From assembly GCA_003230535.1 (NCBI GenBank), contig QIEW01000483.1, forward strand, positions 1 to 8,000: DNA of 8,000 bases. Direction: 5' to 3'. Shown one piece after another: positions 1 to 5,009 of this stretch. Each line of letters starts with the position of its first letter. The first letter of the stretch is position 1. The translations under genes were made by a program, and so were the position numbers. The stretch is from a bacterium (lineage in GTDB: Bacteria; SZUA-182; SZUA-191). Under the pieces are notes generated by a model. It saw only the letters and a list, made by a program, of their open reading frames with translations, did not search any database and was not told the origin of the DNA.

Positions 1-188
1 TTAGGACTACCGATGTCACCGGGATCTTGAATTTACCGGAAGGGGTGGAGATGGTGATGCCGGGCGATAATGTTTCTATCGGGGCGGAGTTAATTTCCAA
101 GATCGCCATGGAGAAGGAGCTGCGTTTCGCCATCCGCGAGGGCGGCCGCACCATCGGCGCCGGAGTTGTCAGTGAAGTTGTGGAGTAA
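1..188 (+). CDS. tuf: Elongation factor Tu, C-terminal end (partial)
   Basis: This is the 3' end of an EF-Tu gene. EF-Tu is the GTPase that delivers aminoacyl-tRNA to the ribosomal A site in the cytoplasm. The reading frame starts with the codon at 3-5 and gives 61 residues before TAA at 186-188. They include RTTDVTG, MPGDNV and the near-invariant ending [17 protein letters not shown] followed by SEVVE. This is the end of beta-barrel domain 3, which contacts tRNA and EF-Ts. The GTPase domain lies outside the window. Its position upstream of rpmG, trnW and secE matches the usual tuf copy in this cluster. The last third is noticeably GC-rich compared with the AT-rich gap that follows. Identification is secure; only the gene copy (tufA or tufB) is open. 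Confidence 0.97.
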   Translation, partial: RTTDVTGILNLPEGVEMVMPGDNVSIGAELISKIAMEKELRFAIREGGRTIGAGVVSEVVE

Positions 189-257
189 AGCGTATAGGAA
201 TTTACTTTTTTGTTCAAATAAGGTGAACTCGTAAAAAATCAGAAAACACTCATTATT

Positions 258-335
258 GTCATTCCCGTGCAAACGGGAATCCAGTATTATCAGACAGTTA
301 AAGTCAGGATGGATTCCCGCTTTCGCGGGAATGAC
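258..335. repeat. Paired-hairpin inverted repeat (GTCATTCCCG type)
   Basis: Two 25-nt arms (258-282 and 311-335) are inverted copies that differ only in the central loop bases. Each arm is itself a hairpin: ATTCCCG/CGGGAAT around TGCAAA in the first, and ATTCCCGC/GCGGGAAT around TTTC in the second. They are separated by 28 nt. Repeats of the form GTCATTCCCG...CGGGAATCC are familiar dispersed intergenic palindromes (REP/MITE-like) in many bacterial genomes, often as head-to-head pairs. The second hairpin is followed six bases later by a run of five T (339-343), so it may also end tuf transcripts on the + strand. No transposase is present. Confidence 0.8.
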
Positions 336-410
336 GACTTTTTAAGAGACCATCAAATAAGACAGCTAAATAATGGGGCGGGGTGAATGAAATGAAGCCC
401 GGCCTACATG

Positions 411-441
411 AAAATCCGCACCGATGGGTGCGCTTAAGTTC
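411..441 (+). promoter_or_regulatory. rpmG leader motif (copy A of a shared motif)
   Basis: A stretch ending 26 nt before the rpmG start closely matches 2825-2854 upstream of rplA. The identical blocks are AAAATCCGCA, CGA, GGT, GCTTAAGT and a final C, giving 25 of 31 columns with one gap. An ATGAAG also precedes both copies (392-397 here). In this copy CGCACC (417-422) and GGTGCG (427-432) form a 6-bp stem with a GATG tetraloop. Being found in two ribosomal-protein leaders suggests a cis-regulatory RNA or protein-binding site. That function is inferred; no known Rfam family was recognised. Confidence 0.45.
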
Positions 442-467
442 AATAAATGGAGATAGGTATTTAAAGG

Positions 468-617
468 ATGCGTGACATAATTATTTTGGCGTGCACTGAG
501 TGCAAGCAGCGTAATTATAATACCACAAAGAACCGCCGTAAACATCCGGGCAGATTTGCGGCCAAGAAATATTGCCGTTTCTGCCGGACCCATACATTGC
601 ATCGAGAAACCAAATAA
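468..617 (+). CDS. rpmG: 50S ribosomal protein L33
   Basis: A 49-residue protein, the normal L33 length, which sits near the E site of the large ribosomal subunit. It reads [17 protein letters not shown] at the start and [17 protein letters not shown] at the end. Two CXXC pairs (C9/C12 and C36/C39) make it the zinc-binding (C+) form. The ATG at 468 is fixed by an in-frame TAA two codons upstream (462-464). The ribosome site is odd: AAAGG directly abuts the ATG, and a GGAG lies 15 nt upstream, so no well-spaced Shine-Dalgarno is present. The gene lies between tuf and trnW, and the tRNA begins 17 nt after its stop. Being too short for a default ORF cut-off, it is easily missed. Confidence 0.96.
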   Translation: MRDIIILACTECKQRNYNTTKNRRKHPGRFAAKKYCRFCRTHTLHRETK

Positions 618-634
618 ATACATTTCATAGAAGC

Positions 635-711
635 AGGCCAGTAGCTCTAATTGGTAGAGCGCCGGTCTCCAAAACCGGATGTTGGGGGTTCGAGCCCCTC
701 CTGGCCTGCCA
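635..711 (+). tRNA. tRNA-Trp (anticodon CCA)
   Basis: A complete cloverleaf is visible. The acceptor arm is AGGCCAG (635-641) with CTGGCCT (701-707), followed by discriminator G708 and an encoded CCA (709-711). The D arm is GCTC/GAGC. The anticodon arm is CCGGT/ACCGG with loop CTCCAAA, so the anticodon is CCA for tryptophan. The T arm is GGGGG/CCCTC around TTCGAGC, with one G-T wobble. It lies between rpmG and secE, as in many bacteria, so it is probably cut out of a longer transcript. Confidence 0.97.
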
Positions 712-723
712 TCTGTCTATTTT

Positions 724-728
724 AGGAG
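724..728 (+). promoter_or_regulatory. Ribosome binding site deciding the secE TTG start
   Basis: AGGAG lies 8 nt upstream of the TTG at 737. It begins 13 nt after the tRNA CCA end and selects this TTG over any in-frame start further upstream, since those would run through the tRNA gene. Confidence 0.8.
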
Positions 729-736
729 TTAATGAT

Positions 737-928
737 TTGGCGGCGTTTGACAAAGTTAAACAGTTCTCAAATGATGTTCAGGCTGAACTTCGTAAAGTTA
801 CCTGGCCTGACCGCCAGGAAGTTATCAATTCGACCACTATAGTAATTATTACTATCTCTGTCGTAGCCCTACTGTTGTGGATAGTAGATTTAAGCTTACA
901 GAGGGTTATGGGAATTATTCTAAGGTAA
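737..928 (+). CDS. secE: Preprotein translocase subunit SecE
   Basis: A 63-residue single-span SecE, the essential clamp of the SecYEG translocon in the inner membrane. The N-terminal amphipathic region contains the conserved ELRKVTWPDRQEV (about residues 17-29). One hydrophobic helix follows (about 34-50, IVIITISVVALLLWIV) and then a short tail. The length is typical of the short one-helix SecE found outside enterobacteria. The open frame extends back through the tRNA, but the only start with a good Shine-Dalgarno is TTG 737. A TTG start and small product are common for this gene. nusG follows 15 nt after the stop, so the two are certainly cotranscribed. Confidence 0.94.
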   Translation: MAAFDKVKQFSNDVQAELRKVTWPDRQEVINSTTIVIITISVVALLLWIVDLSLQRVMGIILR

Positions 929-943
929 GAGAGAAACGATTAT

Positions 944-1471
944 ATGAAACAATGGTATATCATTCACACTTATTCCGGTTATGAGGAAAAAGTAAAGCTG
1001 GCCCTGGAGGAGCGGATAAACCCTTTGGGAATGGAAGACATGATCTCGCAGATTATCATTCCCACCGGCAAGGTGGCTGAACTGCGGAAGGGCAAGCGCC
1101 AGATTACAGACAAAAAGTTCTATCCCGGTTATCTCCTGATTGAGATGGAGCTTACCGATGAATCCTGGCATGTAGTCAGGAATACCCCCAAGGTAACCGG
1201 TTTCGTCGGCACTGGCACTAAACCCACTCCGCTCACAGAAGAGGAGATTCAATATATTCTCAACCAGATTAAAAAGGGCGAGGAAAAGCCTAAACCGAAA
1301 GTGTTGTTCGAAAAAGGCGAGTTAGTAAAAATAATGGACGGGCCGTTTACCGGTTTTTCCGGCATGGTGGATGAAGTCAACCTGGAGCGGGGAAAACTGC
1401 GGGTGTTGATCACCATCTTCGGCCGTTCCACTCCGGTAGAGTTGGATATCCTGCAAGTGGGGAAGGAATAG
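944..1471 (+). CDS. nusG: Transcription termination/antitermination protein NusG
   Basis: A 175-residue NusG, which binds the RNA polymerase clamp to suppress pausing and links polymerase to Rho or to ribosomal S10. Residues 1-108 form the NGN domain, with the signature KQWYIIHTYSGYEEKV at the start and KKFYPGYLLIEMEL at 57-70. A lysine-rich linker (about 110-120) leads to the C-terminal KOW domain (FEKGELVKIMDGPFTGFSG, 122-140), ending in VELDILQVGKE. The length matches ordinary bacterial NusG with no insertion. The Shine-Dalgarno is weak (AAGAGAG about 10 nt upstream), and tight coupling to secE probably aids initiation. In most bacteria rplK follows closely; here 864 nt intervene. Confidence 0.98.
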   Translation: MKQWYIIHTYSGYEEKVKLALEERINPLGMEDMISQIIIPTGKVAELRKGKRQITDKKFYPGYLLIEMELTDESWHVVRNTPKVTGFVGTGTKPTPLTEEEIQYILNQIKKGEEKPKPKVLFEKGELVKIMDGPFTGFSGMVDEVNLERGKLRVLITIFGRSTPVELDILQVGKE

Positions 1472-1483
1472 GGGGAGAAATTA

Positions 1484-1505
1484 TTTTAAGCGCAAGCGCT
1501 TAAAA
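1484..1505. terminator. Possible terminator/hairpin after nusG
   Basis: TTTTAAGCG, loop CAAG, CGCTTAAAA: a perfect 9-bp stem with a 4-nt loop, starting 12 nt after the nusG stop. The outer A-T pairs supply short A and T tracts on both sides, so it could act in either direction. No long T run follows on the + strand (the next bases are GGTAA), so termination would be weak or partial. It may instead be a transcript-processing or stability hairpin. Confidence 0.4.
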
Positions 1506-1522
1506 GGTAATACAAAAATAAA

Positions 1523-1531
1523 GGGGGGGGG
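1523..1531. repeat. G9 homopolymer tract
   Basis: Nine consecutive G in an intergenic region that is otherwise AT-rich. It lies outside any gene, so slippage would not shift a frame, but it could alter spacing of a promoter. Homopolymers of this length are also common sites of sequencing length error. Confidence 0.9.
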
Positions 1532-1686
1532 AGCTTTAGCCCGGATTATTCATAAATCCACGGCAAACATTGATGATGTTATTTGAATACAGCTAATTAC
1601 AAAATAACGGTCAAAAAACAAAATGGCTCAACAAATCACCGAAAACCCCCGCTAGGGAAGCGACCAACTCCGAGCGTGTTATAAAT

Positions 1687-1701
1687 CCCGAATTATTCGG
1701 G
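1687..1701. promoter_or_regulatory. Small hairpin next to the putative toxin start
   Basis: CCCGAA, loop TTA, TTCGGG forms a 6-bp stem whose 3' side ends 11 nt before the ATG at 1713. The only Shine-Dalgarno-like bases (AGG 1704-1706) come immediately after it. It could limit ribosome access or serve as a short operator; both readings are inference. Confidence 0.35.
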
Positions 1702-1712
1702 TTAGGTAGAGA

Positions 1713-1994
1713 ATGAGTGTGTTGCAGCGTATGCGGCAAGTCATCGGTGAACAAAGGTACCGCATTAGCTCCCATGCCAATGAAGAAATGGCCGATGATT
1801 CCCTGGCAGCGGCTGACATTGAGAGCATCATCCTCACAGGTAAAATTATACGAAAATTTACTCACGACCCGCGCAGCACGAGATATGAGATACTTGGCAA
1901 TGCTGTTGATCAGCGGCAGGCATATGTTATTTGCCGTTTCCTGTGGTCAGGGGTGTTACTGATTATAACGGCCTATGTTAGGAAAGAAAAATAG
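1713..1994 (+). CDS. DUF4258-type small protein, putative toxin of a TA pair
   Basis: A 93-residue protein of the DUF4258 kind. The family pattern is visible: YRISSHANEEM at 16-26 (conserved H21), an acidic helix ending DIESIILTG (35-43), then a beta-rich half with RSTRYEILG (54-62) and AYVICRF (70-76), ending LLIITAYV (82-89). There is no signal peptide or membrane helix. Proteins of this kind are often encoded directly upstream of a YgiT-type zinc-finger protein, as here, in toxin-first order like mqsRA. They are therefore read as RNase-like toxins, although activity is not shown for this one. ATG 1713 is chosen because the only Shine-Dalgarno-like bases (AGG) precede it; M7 (1731) is an alternative start. 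The gene lies between nusG and rplK in the same direction. Confidence 0.75.
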   Translation: MSVLQRMRQVIGEQRYRISSHANEEMADDSLAAADIESIILTGKIIRKFTHDPRSTRYEILGNAVDQRQAYVICRFLWSGVLLIITAYVRKEK

Positions 1995-2000
1995 GAGGTG
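1993..2000 (+). promoter_or_regulatory. Strong ribosome binding site of the zinc-finger gene
   Basis: AGGAGGTG, a near-perfect anti-16S complement, overlaps the stop codon of the upstream gene and stands 5 nt before ATG 2006. It is far stronger than the site of the first gene, which fits the usual need to make more antitoxin than toxin. Confidence 0.8.
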
Positions 2001-2005
2001 GGTAA

Positions 2006-2251
2006 ATGAAGAGTGATAGATGCGAGTTCTGCGAGGGAAAAATGGAGCAACAATATGTATTGACCCGGTTCCGATATTATGGGCAGACGATTTACATTGA
2101 AAATGCACCGGCTTGGGTATGCAATAAGTGTGGTGAGCAATATTTTGACGCGCCGGTGTATAAACGTCTGGAGAGGATTGCCCAACAACGCGATCATATT
2201 CAAAACACTATTTCCTTCCCTTTGGCTGAGTTTGATATGGTTATTACCTGA
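2006..2251 (+). CDS. YgiT-type zinc-finger protein, putative antitoxin
   Basis: An 81-residue protein resembling the N-terminal zinc domain of the MqsA (YgiT) antitoxin. Two CXXC pairs (C6/C9 in CEFC and C39/C42 in CNKC) would bind one zinc. The family segment APAWVCNKCGEQYFDAPV (34-51) is clear, followed by a helix KRLERIAQQRDH. Full-length MqsA (about 131 residues) adds a C-terminal helix-turn-helix that binds DNA; that part is absent here, so this short form probably neutralises its partner without repressing through its own HTH. It starts 11 nt after the DUF4258 gene with a very strong Shine-Dalgarno. The gene pair, order and spacing support a type II toxin-antitoxin module; the function is inferred from family resemblance. 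Confidence 0.8.
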   Translation: MKSDRCEFCEGKMEQQYVLTRFRYYGQTIYIENAPAWVCNKCGEQYFDAPVYKRLERIAQQRDHIQNTISFPLAEFDMVIT

Positions 2252-2272
2252 CAGCCGCTTAGCTGATGTCAG
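2248..2272. promoter_or_regulatory. Hairpin at the end of the zinc-finger gene
   Basis: CTGACA (2248-2253) and TGTCAG (2267-2272) form a 6-bp stem that includes the TGA stop, with a possible inner GC pair. No T run follows, so it is unlikely to terminate transcription and rplK is probably read through from upstream. The remaining 60 nt to rplK show nothing else except its ribosome binding site. Confidence 0.3.
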
Positions 2273-2323
2273 ATACTGGCTTCCCTGTTCGGGTTCATTA
2301 TACGGTGGCACGTTCATTTGCTG

Positions 2324-2331
2324 AAAGGAGA
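2324..2331 (+). promoter_or_regulatory. Ribosome binding site fixing the rplK start
   Basis: AAAGGAGA stands 4 nt before ATG 2336. It lies downstream of the in-frame TTG at 2318, which rules that longer start out. Confidence 0.85.
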
Positions 2332-2335
2332 GATT

Positions 2336-2761
2336 ATGGCAAAGCAGGTAAAAGCGATTATAAAACTACAATTACCGGCCGGGCAAGCTACGCCGTCACC
2401 GCCGGTAGGACCGGCATTAGGCCAGCACGGCTTAAACATTATGGAATTCTGTAAGGCCTTCAATGATAGGACTAAAGGTCAGGAGGGGATGATTATCCCG
2501 GCAGTAATTACCGCTTATACTGATCGTAAATTTACCTTTATACTCAAGACGCCGCCGGCATCTATTCTTATCAAGAAAGCTGCTGGAATAGCGAAAGGTT
2601 CCGGGGTTCCCAACAAAGAAAAAGTCGGTAAAATTACCAAGGAGCAAGTGTTAGAGATTGCCAGGCAGAAACTCACTGATCTGACCTGCGCCGACATCGA
2701 AGGCGCCCTGAGAACCATTGAAGGCACAGCCAGAAGTATGGGAATAGAAATTATGCAGTAA
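2336..2761 (+). CDS. rplK: 50S ribosomal protein L11
   Basis: A 141-residue L11, exactly the usual length. It forms the GTPase-associated centre with 23S rRNA helices 43/44 at the base of the stalk and is needed for stringent-response sensing by RelA. The N-terminal domain contains the proline-rich thiostrepton-site segment [18 protein letters not shown] (about 21-38). The C-terminal RNA-binding domain includes [14 protein letters not shown] and ends [17 protein letters not shown] 2336 gives the canonical MAKQVKA start. Upstream lies the putative toxin-antitoxin pair rather than nusG, and the L1 gene follows after a structured 147-nt gap. Confidence 0.98.
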   Translation: MAKQVKAIIKLQLPAGQATPSPPVGPALGQHGLNIMEFCKAFNDRTKGQEGMIIPAVITAYTDRKFTFILKTPPASILIKKAAGIAKGSGVPNKEKVGKITKEQVLEIARQKLTDLTCADIEGALRTIEGTARSMGIEIMQ

Positions 2762-2762
2762 G

Positions 2763-2839
2763 TTCGATGCAGCTTTCGGCTTCAGGCAAGCCGAAAGATC
2801 TCTATGAAGACCTGCTGCCACCGAAAAATCCGCATCGAA
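2763..2839 (+). promoter_or_regulatory. Structured leader between rplK and rplA
   Basis: An 8-bp outer stem (TTCGATGC 2763-2770 with GCATCGAA 2832-2839) encloses a strong inner hairpin: CTTTCGGCTT (2773-2782), loop CAGGC and AAGCCGAAAG (2788-2797), 10 perfect pairs. The remaining enclosed bases include ATGAAG at 2804-2809. No T run follows, so it is not a simple terminator. L1 is known to regulate its own operon by binding mRNA near rplK or rplA, and L10 likewise via a leader upstream of rplJ. This structure is a candidate for such a site, but I could not match it to either known leader. Confidence 0.5.
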
Positions 2840-2854
2840 GGTAAGCTTAAGTCC
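2825..2854 (+). promoter_or_regulatory. rplA leader motif (copy B of a shared motif)
   Basis: This is the counterpart of 411-441 upstream of rpmG. It shares AAAATCCGCA, CGA, GGT, GCTTAAGT and a final C in the same order. Here the GCATCGAA part is the 3' side of the outer stem of the rplK-rplA leader, whereas the rpmG copy folds locally. It ends 54 nt before the rplA start. A shared regulator or a dispersed repeat are both possible. Confidence 0.45.
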
Positions 2855-2908
2855 TTAGTAACTTACTGAATATTAATATAAATGTGAAACTGAGTTGGAG
2901 GTTGCCTG

Positions 2909-3613
2909 GTGAGAGACGGGAAAAAGTACATAGAGGCTAAAGAGAAAGTAGCCAAGGATAAAAGCTATAGTATCAGAGAGGCTGTGGATCTGGTAAAAGA
3001 AACATCTTATGTCAAATTCGATGAGACAGTGGAGATCTCGGCAAAGCTGGGGGTAAATCCCAGGCATGCCGATCAGATGGTGCGCGGGACGGTAGTGCTG
3101 CCCCATGGCAGGGGCAAGTCAGTGCGGGTGTTGGTCTTTGCCAAAGGCGAAAAGGAACGGGAAGCGGAGGCGGCCGGTGCAGACATCATCGGGGCCGAGG
3201 AGTTGGCGGAAAAGATAAAGAATGGCTTCCTGGGCTTTGATGTGGCTATTGCCACTCCGGACATGATGGGTACCGTGGGAAAGTTAGGGCGGATACTTGG
3301 CCCGCGGGGTCTTATGCCCAACCCTAAAACAGGAACGGTAACTTTTGATGTTGCCCGGGCAGTCACAGAGTTCAAGGCTGGAAAAATAGAGTTCCGGGTA
3401 GACAAGGGTGGTATTCTGCATGTACCCATCGGAAAGGTCTCCTATCCGACAGAAAATTTACTGGAGAATGCCATGGCTTTTCTGGAAACTGTTGTTAAAC
3501 TTAAACCAGCTACCAGTAAAGGGCAATATCTGCGGGGGATCACACTCTCTTCCACCATGGGCCCGGGAGTAAGGGCGGACTTAGCGGAACTCCGGCGGGT
3601 TCTCAGGACATAA
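2909..3613 (+). CDS. rplA: 50S ribosomal protein L1
   Basis: A 234-residue L1, the normal length. It forms the mobile L1 stalk that helps move deacylated tRNA out of the E site, and in many bacteria it represses its own operon by binding mRNA. The sequence starts [13 protein letters not shown] and carries the L1 signature [20 protein letters not shown] at 121-140, followed by TGTV. Near the end are [24 protein letters not shown] and a slightly extended tail ELRRVLRT. The start is GTG 2909, placed 6 nt after a strong GGAGGT (2897-2902). rplJ follows only 17 nt after the stop, so the two are translationally close. Confidence 0.98.
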   Translation: MRDGKKYIEAKEKVAKDKSYSIREAVDLVKETSYVKFDETVEISAKLGVNPRHADQMVRGTVVLPHGRGKSVRVLVFAKGEKEREAEAAGADIIGAEELAEKIKNGFLGFDVAIATPDMMGTVGKLGRILGPRGLMPNPKTGTVTFDVARAVTEFKAGKIEFRVDKGGILHVPIGKVSYPTENLLENAMAFLETVVKLKPATSKGQYLRGITLSSTMGPGVRADLAELRRVLRT

Positions 3614-3630
3614 TCAGAAGGAGATAAGCA

Positions 3631-4155
3631 TTGACCAGAGCAGAGAAGGAACAGGCCGTAGCCATCTGGAAGGCGAGGTTAGAAGAAGCCCAGCTATTAA
3701 TTCTGACAGATTTTCAGGGCCTGAATGTCGTTCAACTCAACGATTTTCGCCGAAAGCTGCGCCAGATTAACGCCCACTACGAGGTAGGGAAAAACAACCT
3801 GCTTAGTCTGGCCGCCCAAAGGGTGGGGCAAGAAGGTTTAAAGCCATACCTGGTCGGGCCGACAGCAGCGCTCTATACTACAGAAGAACCGGTAGCGGCG
3901 GCCAAGGCGGTTCGTAGTTTTATCAGAGAAAATCCCAAGTTAAAACTTAAGGCGGGACTAATTGGCGGTAAGGTTATTAACTCCGGACAGGTATTGCAAT
4001 TAGCTTCCTTACCTTCCCGTGAAGTTTTGCTGGGAAGATTGATGGGTCAACTCATGTCGCCGGTAGCCGGATTTATAGCGGTACTATGTGGAACCCATCG
4101 CAAACTGCTTGGAGTACTCGAAGCGATAAAACAGAAAAAAGAAGACCGGGCATAA
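3631..4155 (+). CDS. rplJ: 50S ribosomal protein L10
   Basis: A 174-residue L10, the scaffold that holds L7/L12 dimers on the ribosomal stalk. The N-terminal domain has the usual LILTDFQGLNVVQLNDFRRKLR (23-44), then YEVGKNNLL and a GPTAALY turn (76-82). The C-terminal part includes ASLPSREVLLGRLMGQLMSP and a long helix that would bind the L12 dimers. The start is TTG 3631, 7 nt after AAGGAG (3618-3623). Only 17 nt separate it from rplA, so the leader that normally precedes rplJ and mediates L10 feedback is absent at that position. Confidence 0.97.
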   Translation: MTRAEKEQAVAIWKARLEEAQLLILTDFQGLNVVQLNDFRRKLRQINAHYEVGKNNLLSLAAQRVGQEGLKPYLVGPTAALYTTEEPVAAAKAVRSFIRENPKLKLKAGLIGGKVINSGQVLQLASLPSREVLLGRLMGQLMSPVAGFIAVLCGTHRKLLGVLEAIKQKKEDRA

Positions 4156-4263
4156 TATAGGCGGGAAGAGGCCGAGAGGCTGACGAGCATAAGTTACCGC
4201 TCGCAATAAGACGTTATTTATATACAAGCTGTATTTATGAAAGAGAGCACTAAGGAGGAGTAT
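4156..4263 (+). other. rplJ-rplL gap
   Basis: 108 nt between the stalk genes. It contains a modest hairpin, CGAGC (4184-4188) with GCTCG (4199-4203), preceded by a GCC-GAGA-GGC turn, then an AT-rich stretch and AAGGAGGAG just before rplL. The strong Shine-Dalgarno fits the need for several L12 copies per ribosome. No terminator or promoter is evident. Confidence 0.5.
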
Positions 4264-4656
4264 ATGGCTAACATTACCAAGGAGGATGTTATCAGTTTCA
4301 TTGAAACAATGACTGTGCTGGAACTCTCAGAACTTGTTAAGGAGTTGGAAGAAAAGTTCGGAGTCTCAGCTATGTCAGCCATGCCGATGGCTGCCATTCC
4401 TGGAGCCGGCGAGGCGGGAGGTCCGGCAAAAGAAGAGGAAAAACAGACTGAATTTGCAGTGATTCTCACAGCGGCGGGAGATAAGAGGGTTCAAGTTATT
4501 AAAGCGGTAAGAGAGATTACCGGTTTGGGCTTAAGAGATGCCAAAGCATTGGTAGATGAGGCCCCTAAATCTGTAAAAGAGAATATCCCTGAAGAAGATG
4601 TCAAAAGCATCAAAACCAAACTAGAAGATGCAGGAGCTACGGTAGAAGTAAAGTAA
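4264..4656 (+). CDS. rplL: 50S ribosomal protein L7/L12
   Basis: A 130-residue L12, the multicopy stalk protein that recruits translational GTPases. The N-terminal dimerisation domain (about 1-33) is followed by an alanine/glycine/proline-rich hinge (about 35-60). The C-terminal factor-binding domain contains [38 protein letters not shown] and the ending AGATVEV. The start is ATG 4264, 5 nt after GGAGG. The in-frame ATG at 4237 is rejected because the ribosome site lies downstream of it and family members begin with MANITKEDV-like sequence. A long gap separates it from rpoB. Confidence 0.98.
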   Translation: MANITKEDVISFIETMTVLELSELVKELEEKFGVSAMSAMPMAAIPGAGEAGGPAKEEEKQTEFAVILTAAGDKRVQVIKAVREITGLGLRDAKALVDEAPKSVKENIPEEDVKSIKTKLEDAGATVEVK

Positions 4657-5009
4657 GGAAGTTGGGGGTATATGGTCCGCTTCCTATAAACGCCTGCCTC
4701 TGATATTATTACCAAACAGAGGAAAATGTTCTCCTTTCGCGGGTTAGTCTGCCCGTATCATTTGCATATTTACTGATGGTGTGGGTTGAGGTTCGGCATT
4801 TTAATCATGGGGTTTTTAGGGGTAAGCAACATTGGTAAACAGCATTTTATTTGCCTGGGAAATTCAGTCTAACCAAACTTGATCCACTGGTGATGGTTAC
4901 TAAATAGCTGGTTATTTACAGCTTATTTGGCGTAATTCTCAAACATCACAAATTAAGCAATCACAACGCCTTCATTAACAATGAGTAACAGGGAGGCCAG
5001 AAAGGTAAT
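4657..5009 (+). other. Long rplL-rpoB intergenic region
   Basis: 353 nt without a supportable gene. Near rplL there are two weak inverted repeats: AGGAAG/CTTCCT (4656-4661, 4680-4685) with an 18-nt loop, and CCTCTG/CAGAGG (4697-4702, 4717-4722) with a 14-nt loop. The rest is AT-rich and unstructured by eye. In other bacteria the rplL-rpoB gap holds a partial terminator, an RNase III site or an extra promoter that sets the RNA polymerase to ribosomal protein ratio; any of these could apply here, but none is clearly visible. A 21-codon ORF at 4807-4872 lacks a ribosome site. Confidence 0.6.

Larger units (their letters stand above)
1472..1712. other. Noncoding gap between nusG and the putative toxin gene
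   Basis: About 240 nt with no convincing gene. It holds a 22-nt near-palindrome (1484-1505), a run of nine G (1523-1531), an AT-rich 7-bp inverted repeat (GTTATTT 1578-1584 and AAATAAC 1602-1608) and a small hairpin (1687-1701) just before the downstream start. No clear -35/-10 pair could be assigned, although the TTGATG around 1570 is a weak candidate. A promoter for the downstream pair would be expected here. Confidence 0.6.

Noticed and set aside
408-437. Nine-codon ORF (MKIRTDGCA) inside the rpmG leader motif
   Set aside because: It has no Shine-Dalgarno, and the ATG is not kept in the matching motif before rplA, so a leader peptide is not supported.
366-623. Minus-strand ORF of 85 codons opposite rpmG
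   Set aside because: It overlaps the genuine L33 gene in antisense, has no family resemblance and no ribosome site; it is a shadow frame.
572-736. Upstream extension of the secE frame to ATG 572
   Set aside because: It would overlap rpmG and translate through the tRNA-Trp gene; TTG 737 has a good ribosome site and gives the normal SecE length.
1637-1671. Third degenerate copy of the leader motif before the toxin gene (CACCGAAAA...CCGC...)
   Set aside because: It resembles the sequence just before and within the rplA copy only in short blocks and lacks GCTTAAGT; too weak to claim.
4237-4263. Earlier in-frame ATG for rplL
   Set aside because: The strong AAGGAGGAG lies after it and directly before ATG 4264, and the extra residues do not fit L7/L12.
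4807-4872. 21-codon ORF in the rplL-rpoB gap
   Set aside because: No ribosome binding site and no recognisable sequence; expected by chance in a gap of this size.
4881-4910. Possible rpoB promoter (TTGATC, 16 nt, TAAATA)
   Set aside because: The match to sigma-70 consensus is poor (4/6 and 3/6) and no supporting signal was seen.
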